Shown here: in pieces, positions 9,382-17,400 of the stretch
Numbering within the stretch: position 1 is the stretch's first letter
Layout: each line of letters starts with the position of its first letter
Source: Rhizophagus sp. LPA8_4_AMF
Lineage: Eukaryota; Glomeromycota; Glomeromycetes; Glomerales; Glomeraceae
DNA length: 27,853 bases
Direction of reading: 5' to 3'
NCBI GenBank assembly: GCA_021464525.1
Contig: JADRCO010000708.1
Span: 1-27,853 of the forward strand
Translations under genes and position numbers: made by a program
Notes under the pieces: model-generated
What the model was told of the DNA's origin: nothing
Databases searched by the model: none
The model's input: only the letters and a program-made list of their open reading frames with translations

Positions 9382-10332
9382 TTATAAAAGATTATTATCA
9401 TTAATATTCAATTGAGAAACATCAATTTGTGAAGATAATGACGCTATTAATAAATAAATAATATTAGTATTTTATTGTAATTAAATAAAGTTTTTTTTTA
9501 TTAGACATACCTGAAGATTCAATGCTAATTATATTATCTGTATTTTCATAATAATCATCAGAATTTTTTGGTTCTGGAAGATTATCAAAATTAAGTAATC
9601 TACTCGTATAAACAGCCTCAGGATGTGTTTTATATGATAATCCTCTATCACTAATTGGTAATTTAGTATTTTTAAATAATTTTGTTATGTCATTATCACG
9701 CCGAGTGCGTAAAATTTCTTCAATTTCTTCTGCTGTTGGTCGATTTAATGGATTTGCGTCTAAGCATCTTTTTATTAAATGTACGATTAATTGTGGCGCT
9801 CTATTACTAAACCTTGGTCTAAGTCCTTGACAAATTCTTATTGCTAAATAATTATCATGACTTACATCATGATATGGAGGTAATCCAGAAATCAATTCAT
9901 ACATAACTATACCAAAACTATAAATATCTGCAGCCTGGGTATAATTCTGTCTTAAAATTTCAGGAGCAACATAAGGTAAAACACCATAGATATTATTTTT
10001 TGTATTTTCTGATTCATAGTAATCCTCAGGTTTACATAATCCCATATCAGTTAATTTTGGGTAATTAGTCACTAGTCTATTTCCACTATGAAAATCCCGA
10101 TGAATTAATCCATTTTTATGAATAAACACGAGTCCAGATGCAGTATAATGTAAATAAAGAAGTCTATCATCCCAATTTAATTCAAAATTTTCATTTAAAT
10201 AGTTTCTTAAACTTCCATTCTTTGCATAATCTACAGTAAAACCATTATATAATTTTTTGTTTCAGGATCTTGTGTTATTCCATAAAAACTAATAATAGTT
10301 AACGAATTTCCTATTTTATGATGCGATGCAAT
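9382..10332 (-). pseudogene. TKL-type protein kinase, catalytic half and tail, with a frame break near the hinge
   Basis: The exon begins after an acceptor at 10333-10334 with IASHHKIGNSLTIISFYGIT, the usual alphaC-beta4 stretch. After ...YIMVL the frame meets a TAG at 10231-10233. The homologous continuation DYAKNGSLRNYL is in another frame, as if about 5 bases were inserted. Beyond that, the C-lobe is open and well preserved: HRDFHSGN catalytic loop (Asp and Asn present), DMG in place of DFG, PYVAPEIL, DIYSFGIVMYELISGLPPYH and RCLDANPLNRPT. The tail is joined through a 67 bp intron (9444-9510, GTATGT...AG, phase 1) to a last exon ending SQIDVSQLNINDNNLL at a TAA at 9382-9384. The family comprises cytosolic signalling kinases. 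With the frame break, the C-lobe cannot be translated from the upstream exon unless the break is an assembly error or is spliced around. Confidence 0.8.
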
Positions 10333-10408
10333 CTATGTGTAAAAGTAAATATTAATAAACAGCAATAATTAAATTTCAAAGTTTATATTATAAAATAAAA
10401 TAATATAC

Positions 10409-10759
10409 CTCATTCATAAATTCTAACGTAATATTTTTTGAATTATTAAAACTTTTAAGAGCCACTAATTTATTATGTTGACTATTTATTACCCATTCTG
10501 CACTATATATATCGCTAAATCCACCTTTTGCTATGTGCTTAATATTACAAAATTCATTATAAGGTATCAATATGTTTCTTTTCACATTGTCATTATGAAT
10601 TGACAACTGAGCATCTTGAATAAATTTATCAACATCTTTATTACCACTAGCTAGTCCAATTATTAAAATTTTGTTTTGAATATACTTCATTCCAAATCAC
10701 CATATAATTCTTGGTTTCTGGATCTTGAGTTATTCCATAAACTCATAATATTTTGTAAT
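10409..10759 (-). pseudogene. Kinase N-lobe repeat unit 5 (two compensating frame breaks)
   Basis: The exon is bounded by an acceptor at 10760-10761 and a donor at 10407-10408 and is 351 bp, a multiple of three. In the phase-0 frame a TAA occurs after nine codons (10730-10732), while YGITQDPETKNYMVIWNEV is readable in another frame. A tandem CTAG duplication at 10647-10654 then returns the reading to the original frame before GNKDVDKFIQDAQLSIHN. The N-lobe is the best preserved of the array: HIAKGGFSDIY glycine loop, LVALKSF with the beta3 lysine, and EFMNE with the alphaC glutamate. The Cys-rich insert present in other units is deleted here. An ATG-initiated frame exists from 10690. Confidence 0.75.
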
Positions 10760-10833
10760 CTACAAATATAAACATAGCGATAGTAAAAATTTAAATTTCA
10801 AAATCTTCAATACTGTAAATTTACCATACCTAC

Positions 10834-11274
10834 CTCATTCAAAAATTCAAATGTGATGTTTTCTAAATCATTCAAGTTATTCAAATTTACAAGCATATTT
10901 TGATTACTCCTATGCAAAATGCCATTATACCAATAACTTACGTATCCATCAATCCAATTTGCTTTATACATTTTTCCAAATCTGTCTTTTGAAACAAATT
11001 TAACATTACAAAATCTATCATAAGGTACCCACTCTAATACCTTAATAAAGTCTAATGCTTTATTACCATATTTATGAACTGATTGTTGAGAATTTTGAAT
11101 AAATTTATCAACTTCATTATTGCCGCTAATCCAATTTTTGAAATTTTGCTGAAAATATATTGAACTACATACACGGCTACAATATTCACAAATATCATCC
11201 AAAGCCACCATATAGTTTTTCGTCTTTGGGTCTTGAGTTATTCCATAAATTCTTGTGCGTCCTTTATTATAAAT
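10834..11274 (-). CDS. Kinase N-lobe repeat unit 4 (open exon, 147 codons)
   Basis: Fully open between an acceptor (AG at 11275-11276) and a donor (GTAGGT, GT at 10832-10833), phase 0 at both ends. Order: IYGITQDPKTKNYMVAL (beta4-beta5), CEYCSRVCSSIYF (C-X2-C-X3-C, with Tyr in place of the His seen in other units), NFKNWISGNNEVDKFIQNSQ linker, EWVPYDRFCNVKF, FGKMYKANWIDG (degenerate glycine loop), LVNLNNLN (the beta3 Lys position is Asn) and EFLNE. With the beta3 lysine lost, ATP-dependent catalysis by this lobe is not expected. It could be a structural or decoy module, or be decaying. It could also be read alone from the ATG at 11209-11211. Confidence 0.7.
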
Positions 11275-11344
11275 CTACAAATATAATCTATTAGTAAAAA
11301 TTAAATTTTCAAAAACTTCCAATTAAATTATAAATATATTATAC

Positions 11345-11752
11345 CTTATAGAATTCAAATTTAATTTTCTGTGGATTATCTAAGTTTTTCAGAATCACAA
11401 ACATATTTGGATGAGACCTTTTCCAACTTTGATTTTTATTATCCCATTCTGATATACATCCATCAATCCAATTTGCTCTATATCTTTCGCTTTTTCCAAC
11501 ATGCATAATATCATAAAATCTATTGTAAGGTATCCATTCTATTTTGTATATATTATTATGAACAGATAGCTGAAAATCTTTGATAAATTTATCAATTTTA
11601 TTATTACCACTAGTCCAATTTTCAAAATTTTGTTGAAAGTGTATCGAATTACATATACAGTTACATTTTTCACATATTTCACTCCAAACTACCATATAAG
11701 TATTTGTTTTTGGTTCTTGAGTTATTCCATAAACTGCATGAGGTATTGTTAT
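11345..11752 (-). CDS. Kinase N-lobe repeat unit 3 (open exon, 136 codons)
   Basis: Fully open from an acceptor (AG at 11753-11754, exon starting ITIPHAVYGITQEPKTNTYM) to a donor (GTATAA, GT at 11343-11344), phase 0 at both ends. The Cys-rich part reads CEKCNCICNSIHF (C-X2-C-X3-C-X3-H plus an extra Cys), followed by QQNFENWTSGNNKIDKFIKD, EWIPYNRFYDIMHV, a shortened glycine loop (GKSERYRANW), WIDGCISEWD, FVILKNLDNP with the beta3 lysine, and EFYK, where the usual NE is lost. The next intron is 70 bp. As a kinase N-lobe it lacks a proper nucleotide-binding loop, so it is probably non-catalytic. Confidence 0.72.
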
Positions 11753-11824
11753 CTACAATCACAATAAATGCATTAATAAAATTATAATTTTCAACAATTT
11801 AACTAAAAAAATAAATTTAATTAC

Positions 11825-12268
11825 CTTATCATTTATGGATTTTAATGTAACATTATTTGGATCATCTAATCTTTTCAAAAACACACGCATATCTTGATCT
11901 TTTCTTTTCCAATTTTCCTTACTATCATTACAATAATCCCATTCATATATACATCCAACAATCCAATTTGCTTCAAGCCCGTCATTTGCAATATGCTTAT
12001 TATTATAAAATCTATCATATGGTATCCATTCTAATATCTTGTATAGCACTGATGTAGATTCGTATTGATTACTATGTACTGATAGCTGAGTATCTTGAAT
12101 AAGTTTATCAATATGATTATTACCGCTTGTCCAATTTTCAAAATTTTGTCGAAAATGCATTGCATTACAAATAATTTTACACTTTCGACATTTTTCATTC
12201 CAAACTACCATACAAATTTTTGTTATTGGATCTCGAGTTATACCATAAACTTCACGAGATACTTTAAT
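11825..12268 (-). CDS. Kinase N-lobe repeat unit 2 (open exon, 148 codons)
   Basis: Open from an acceptor (attgcag, AG at 12269-12270) to a donor (GTAATT, GT at 11823-11824), phase 0 at both ends. It reads REVYGITRDPITKICMVVW, CRKCKIICNAMHF (C-X2-C-X3-C-X3-H), RQNFENWTSGNNHIDKLIQD, LEWIPYDRFYNNKHIA, then the glycine loop is deleted (NDGLEANW), followed by GCIYEWDYCN, RVFLKRLDDPNN with the beta3 lysine, and SINDK in place of SINE. It is the longest unit. Without a glycine loop it is not expected to bind ATP normally. The intact frame despite the lost motifs suggests either recent decay or a retained non-catalytic role. Confidence 0.72.
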
Positions 12269-12341
12269 CTGCAATTATAGCAAATGTATTAATAAAATAA
12301 AATTTATTAATAAATTTCATTTAAACAATAAATTAGAATAC

Positions 12342-12603
12342 CTCATTTATAGATTCTATAAGATTTTTTGGGTCGTCTAAACTTTTCAGTAACGTCATTT
12401 TACTTCTTCTTTTCTCAATACTTAATCTACTACATAACGATTCTGTATATTCTTCAATCCAATTTGCTCTATACATTTTGGCAAACCTACCTTCTGCAAT
12501 ATATTCAATATCATATAATTTATCATAAGGTATCCATTAATTTTTTTTTAAATATAGATTCATATAGATTAATTAATTCATCAATGGTTGTAAAACGTTC
12601 CAT
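12342..12603 (-). pseudogene. Kinase N-lobe unit 1 (first unit, 5' end broken)
   Basis: The well-preserved part is WIPYDKLYDIEYIAEGRFAK, then MYRANWIEEY, MTLLKSLDDP (beta3 lysine present) and ESINE, ending at a GTATTC donor (GT at 12340-12341). Directly before WIPYD, the codon that is GAA in other units is TAA. A nine-base A run on this strand (T run 12541-12549) separates it from an ATG frame at 12603 (MERFTTIDELINLYESIFKK). It has no YGIT segment, which fits its place as the first unit of the array. Either the 5' end is dead or the true start is spliced in from elsewhere. Confidence 0.65.
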
Positions 12604-12769
12604 GTCTATTAATCTATAATTTAAAAAATTGTTAGAAATTAAAACAAAAAATTTGAATAATAAGAGAGAAAATTTTTTCACCCGTGGCTGTATAAAAAGG
12701 AGTTAACATTTGCCTTGCAACAATCGGAGTGGCTAGACCCGAATAATACTGCGTAACAAAAGACAAAGA

Positions 12770-12862
12770 CTAGAATAATTCAAAAAAGAAAGGATCTACA
12801 TGCCTTGGTTCACGAGGTCCTGCATATAATACTGTACGAAAATCACTTTCATTTAAATTAAT
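12770..12862 (-). pseudogene. Short coding-like fragment with YAGPRE motif, unidentified
   Basis: The minus-strand frame reads INLNESDFRTVLYAGPREPR, then HVDPFFFELF and a stop at 12770-12772. A second readable piece (ATPIVARQMLTPFYTATG) follows in the next 100 bp. The GC content is above that of the surroundings. It resembles a housekeeping enzyme fragment, but I could not match it to a family with confidence. Confidence 0.3.
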
Positions 12863-13376
12863 TACTCATTAAAATGAAAAAAAGATGATATTGTTTGACA
12901 AATTTAGTTAATTTTGAGGAGGTTAGAATTTACCGTTGAATTAATTATGACATATGAAACTTATACCGTAATACGTTAAATCGTCATAATAATTTGGTAA
13001 TGCTGATGGCGTCCATATCCCTATTTATAATTTCTTTTTTTTGAATAGCTTTGATTACACATCACCTGCACCTGAAAATATTCACGAATAGAATTAGATT
13101 TTTTTTTAAATTCTTCCTATCAAATACGTCTTCGATAACAATGTGGCTATCCTAAATATTAGTCCTTCACTTTATTATATTACTGGAGGTGTAGTTTTAC
13201 TTAATTCTATTTAGCATTCTTTTTATAATAAATATATTTAAAAATCACGAAGTATACTATGTGTATAAAAATTTACAAGTACAATAAAGTTGGCTATATC
13301 ACTAATTATAAAGAAAATTACAACTAATTTGATTCTGACCTTAACCATTTTCATAGTAAGTGACATTTACGGTTTC

Positions 13377-13383
13377 TTTTTTT

Positions 13384-13411
<28 letters not shown>
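13377..13411. repeat. Homopolymer foldback (T8-C-A26)
   Basis: A T8 run, one C and an A run of about 26 bases, able to fold on itself. The A run may be the tail of an old retroposed sequence, but no target-site duplication was found. Confidence 0.5.
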
Positions 13412-13414
<3 letters not shown>

Positions 13415-13692
13415 TTTACAAACTCATTACCATAGTACTATCCCGTGACGTTACACTAATTTTTATTATTTCGTTCACAACGTACGGAATTTTACAAATT
13501 TTACATTCCAATTCTTAACTGAATTATTAACATTTCACAAAAGAATATGTCTAAACATAAAAATTGAGTTTTATTAAAAAAATCCACGTACCAAACTGAT
13601 TAGCACGGTGTGATTGGCTAAATAACAAAGTTCAGCTCGTTTCAAATATGCTAAGTTTGAACGTTAAAGTTTGTTATATGTTTATATCACGC

Positions 13693-13735
13693 GGGCGTGC
13701 TTGTTAATGGTATTCCATTTATCAAGCACGATACC
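13693..13735. repeat. Foldback hairpin, gggcgtgctt family
   Basis: gggcgtgcttgttaatgg at 13693-13710 pairs imperfectly with ccatttatcaagcacgataccc ending at 13735 (the cgtgcttg/caagcacg core is perfect). The sequence after it (cccgtacaat) is shared with the hairpin at 23567-23630. Confidence 0.6.
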
Positions 13736-13854
13736 CGTACAATAATATACGGACCAGAACGATTATCATATTATTAATCTTTTCATACTTTTCACATGAG
13801 CTTTATATTAGATTTAATATTAGATTTCTTATTATATGCTGAACGTAAATCGTT

Positions 13855-14082
13855 GTGACTTCCGAGTATACTACATGTTTTAGTCAAATACCTAGTCCAT
13901 TTCTTAAGAAATATCAAGAACAACATGGGAAGAAATATAAAATAAAAAGATGTGTGGTCTTTTTAGACACAATCTCCATTAAAAATGGACAAACTTTTAA
14001 ATTATTAAAATTATTGAATTATTGTAATTCAAAATTCCAAAAAAGTATATCTAATAAATCGACTATTCATGATGGGCACTAA
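13855..14082 (+). CDS. Hypothetical ORF, 75 codons, GTG start only, weak
   Basis: Open between an upstream stop and a TAA at 14080-14082, without an ATG near its 5' end. The composition is lysine-rich but plausible (FLKKYQEQHGKKYKIKRCVV, then FLDTISIKNGQTFKLLKLL). No domain or neighbour supports a function. It could be a fragment of a gene cut by the LINE insertion about 25 bp downstream. Confidence 0.25.
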   Translation: MTSEYTTCFSQIPSPFLKKYQEQHGKKYKIKRCVVFLDTISIKNGQTFKLLKLLNYCNSKFQKSISNKSTIHDGH

Positions 14083-14106
14083 TTTAATATATAAAATAAA
14101 GCTTTT

Positions 14107-14122
14107 CTTCATAATTATTAAG
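14107..14122. repeat. Target-site duplication of the full-length LINE, left copy
   Basis: cttcataattattaag, a perfect 16 bp match to 23146-23161. It borders the A-rich 3' end of the minus-strand LINE. Confidence 0.85.
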
Positions 14123-14409
14123 TATTTATTTATTTTATGTAAAAGGAGAAGGAGTACAAAAGATACTATTACAGAGTAAAAACAAAGAAAAAAGTATCCA
14201 AAAACGACGCCATCACCCAGCTAAACTAACAACCGGGTTCTCACTTGATCGAATACGGACCTGACTCACACCCCTACCGATGAGCGTCAGTAAAAAAACC
14301 CAGGAAAATTAAAAGAACACAAAAAGAGAAACTAAAAAAAGAAAATGGTTAATCTACTGCCTAATCGAAAAATAGAGGAGAAATGTAAACGAGCCCAAGT
14401 GGTAGATAC

Positions 14410-17400
14410 TTAAACATAAAATAGCACGAAACGTGCGGGAAGGCTAACGCTATGAGAAGTGGCAAAATTACGTAAATGCCTAAAAAAAGGCCCACTGTGC
14501 AAGAAATTAGAAGAAGTAAAAAGAATAAAAAGGTAATCCACTGAAGTTTTAAAATTTCTATAATCGTTATAAGGGTTCGTGTAAATTCTATCCAAACGAG
14601 GACGCCGTGAAGATTGCCCTTCGGTCAATTGATAACGTGGTGTCGGAAAATTCTTACGATAATCTTTGAAGTCCCGTTTTGTCAAATGATGAGTCTCTTT
14701 CCAAATTTTCCATTGAAGGGAGCGATATTTCCACAAAGAAGATTTAAAGGTGTCTAAGCAGTCCTGAAGAAAATGCATTAACGTATTAAGCGCTAAGCGT
14801 TGGGTCGAACAATGCAGCCGGAAAATACGGTACAAGGAACTCGGAACGTAAGATCGAAGAAGTAATAGTGCTTCCCCGGGGATGATAGGGTCGGAATCTT
14901 GAGCCCGCATAATCCATGCAAAAATAGGTGAGTATCTAATCGAGTCCTTAATTGACCATGTTAATTGATCCCCTGAAGTGGTTAAAAGAGCTTCCAGAGA
15001 AGTGGCTAGCGTAACAAAACATTCACGAACGTGAGGAAAAAGAACACTACATGTCCAAAAATGATGGTTGGTTTCAACTGATGAATGACAAAGTAAACAG
15101 TTCGTGTCGTCCTTAATCAGGCAAGGGTAGCGTTGGTTCAAAATGTCAAGCGTTGGTAACAAATTGTTAGAACATTTGAGTTTCCATGTAAAGTCTTTAG
15201 CGTGTGGTGAAGAAGTGCCCACCGTGTGAGCATTATGGTTGAACCATTTAGAAGATGCGTGCCAGTCTATTAGACCCCTGGAGGTGGCTGTTTTGATGTC
15301 TGCTAAGGCCTGGTGGTTAAGATGATTGTCTAGGCGTTGATAGTTAATGATCGTTCCTATCGTTTTTCGGATATCCCGATCCAACGGGATCTGATTGTTG
15401 AACAAAAGTGTTGCAGAGTGACCTGGAAGGTGCTGTATATTTAACTCCGTGACCTGGGAAGATAGACGCCCTAGTTTAGCTTGTGTGTCTGCCAAATCAT
15501 TGAAGAGATTACCCGAGTGTGCTTTGACTTTGATAAGTGTGACGTTCAACTGTAAAGCTCGAATAATGTGGTGGATAGCCACCCAAAAGGTATAATTGGG
15601 AAGTTTTAAAAAGCGTCGATGTGCCACGTTGGATAGGTGTTTGGATTTGTGAAAAGCGTCGATAGCAGCTTGCGAATCTGTGTGGAGTTGTATGTTTGTC
15701 TGCGGTGCTAAAATGACAAGCGCAGTTAGAATAGCCATAATTTCAGCCCTTGTAGATGACGGGAAATAAGTCAAGGCGCCATTATGAGAAAGATTATTTG
15801 GGGCTAAGTTCGACGTGACCCAGCCATAGCCCATAGGCATTTCTTGATCAGTGACTGTAGAGGAGTAAGATCCATCAGTGTAAATAATTAAATGTGAAAA
15901 AGCGCCAACAATGGTAGCTAAGTGTAGTAGTTGGGAAGCTATCTCTGTAGATTTGAAAAGAGTTTGAATAAGGGATTGTGTAGTGTTGTTAATACTGTCA
16001 TTAGGAACTGCTGCTAATTGGAGATCTCGATCCACCAGAACACGGCGGTGTTGAATTAAATAGTCATTGTAAGTAAGAAGTCTATAATGTGGGTGACTAT
16101 GTCTCGCGATATAAAATCGTTTTGGCAAGAGCGATAAATTTAATGAGGAACTCAACCTGGTCCGCGTAGATTTGGGTAAAATATCTATAATGACGGCACT
16201 GGCGTAGGTCGTTCTAATGACGCATTTGGGCATGAGAGAGCCTATATAATGAGTGTCATGTAAATTACATCCGGGACAAGCGGTAAGCGTGTTGATAATG
16301 GATCGTGGTGTGTTCCGATTATTAAAAGGTAAGGTAGCATTAGTGAAAACAAAGTGTTCAAAAAAAAGACACGGCGTGGTCTGTGGATAATGTTGTGAAG
16401 CCAGGACGCGCCCATAAAGCACGTCAGAGTTAGTAGGGGACCAACGCGCAATCCATTTACTGGAGTTTTTGTGTATTATGAGGTCGTTTGACACAGGAGG
16501 TACCGTAGGCCGTTGTACTTGTGGATTTTGAATTAACGTTGTAGGTAAATCGATGTTCAATCTGCCGGAACTAGAAGATAAAGTAAGATGTTCCTGAAGG
16601 AATTTGTACCAGCGCGGAACACGACCTTGCTTGCGTTGTAGAGATTGTTTGATAGACTTATAATCTAACAAATAGGCTGAATCAATGGTAATTAGTTGAT
16701 CGAGAAACATGATCCCTTTATGACGAAGGGAGCGTATGTGTGCTTGTAGAAATTTTGGATCAATAATAAAATGAGAAATCGGCAAAGAACCTCCTTTAAC
16801 GTTAAAGGAAAAATTGTACGAAACAGAAAGATTATAGTATCTAAAAAAAGTAAATAAATTTTCTAATCTATTAAAAGTTGGTAAAGGTGCTTCAAACAAA
16901 GAAAAAAATTTGAGAGGATCATTAGGTAGCCAAAATTTAAATTGAGTTAAAAGAATCAAAAATTTTAAGGTATCAGAAGTAATTGAAGAATTAGCTTGCG
17001 CTATAAATAATGCGGTTTGGGCTTTAATCTGATGGTCAAAGATATTGACGATATGCGGGTATATTGAACTATGAATGACTGAGTTATAAAGACTTTTAGG
17101 TAAGCTGCCTGCTTGTTTAAAGGTGGAACGTAAAATACGATTGATTTTGTTGCATTGCGTGACCGAGAGGAACGTATGTTGCGTGAGGTACTCTATCCTT
17201 GGTATGATCACTTTGTTTATTACATATATCACATGATCGTGTGTTAACTTTTTCTTTCTAAGCATATGTGTTACATAGCGCACCATATTCATTACTTTCC
17301 TAATGGTAGGCGAATTTGAGTCATTCGCATTAAGGTAAACTCCTAAAATACGAGTTCCTTTGTTGATAGGAATGATGTTGATGTTGATATTTTCATTTCC

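Larger units (their letters stand above)
9382..12603 (-). other. Kinase locus with a tandem array of N-lobe exons (overall span)
   Basis: Reading the minus strand: a first N-lobe exon (12342-12603, broken), four repeated exons (11825-12268, 11345-11752, 10834-11274, 10409-10759), then the catalytic half (9511-10332) and a short last exon (9382-9443). The introns are 73, 72, 70, 74, 76 and 67 bp, all GT-AG. The four repeated exons are 444, 408, 441 and 351 bp, all multiples of three, in inferred phase 0 at both ends. Each repeat joins the hinge-side strands of one kinase N-lobe (YGITxDPxTKxYMVVW) to a Cys-rich linker and the beta1-alphaC part of the next. Units 2-4 are completely open (431 codons); units 1, 5 and the kinase junction carry breaks. 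Confidence 0.75.
12604..14106. other. Spacer between kinase array and LINE
   Basis: Mostly AT-rich DNA. It holds a short coding-like fragment (12770-12862), a T8-C-A26 homopolymer hairpin (13377-13411), a foldback element (13693-13735) and a weak ORF (13855-14082), each listed separately. No intact gene is recognised. Confidence 0.5.

Noticed and set aside
11857-12619. Plus-strand frames opposite the kinase array
   Set aside because: They are antisense to exons with clear kinase motifs and splice sites on the minus strand.
12770-12862. ATP sulfurylase identity suggested by YAGPRE
   Set aside because: The residues after the motif do not follow the sulfurylase pattern (no HH...VGRDHAG), so no name was given.
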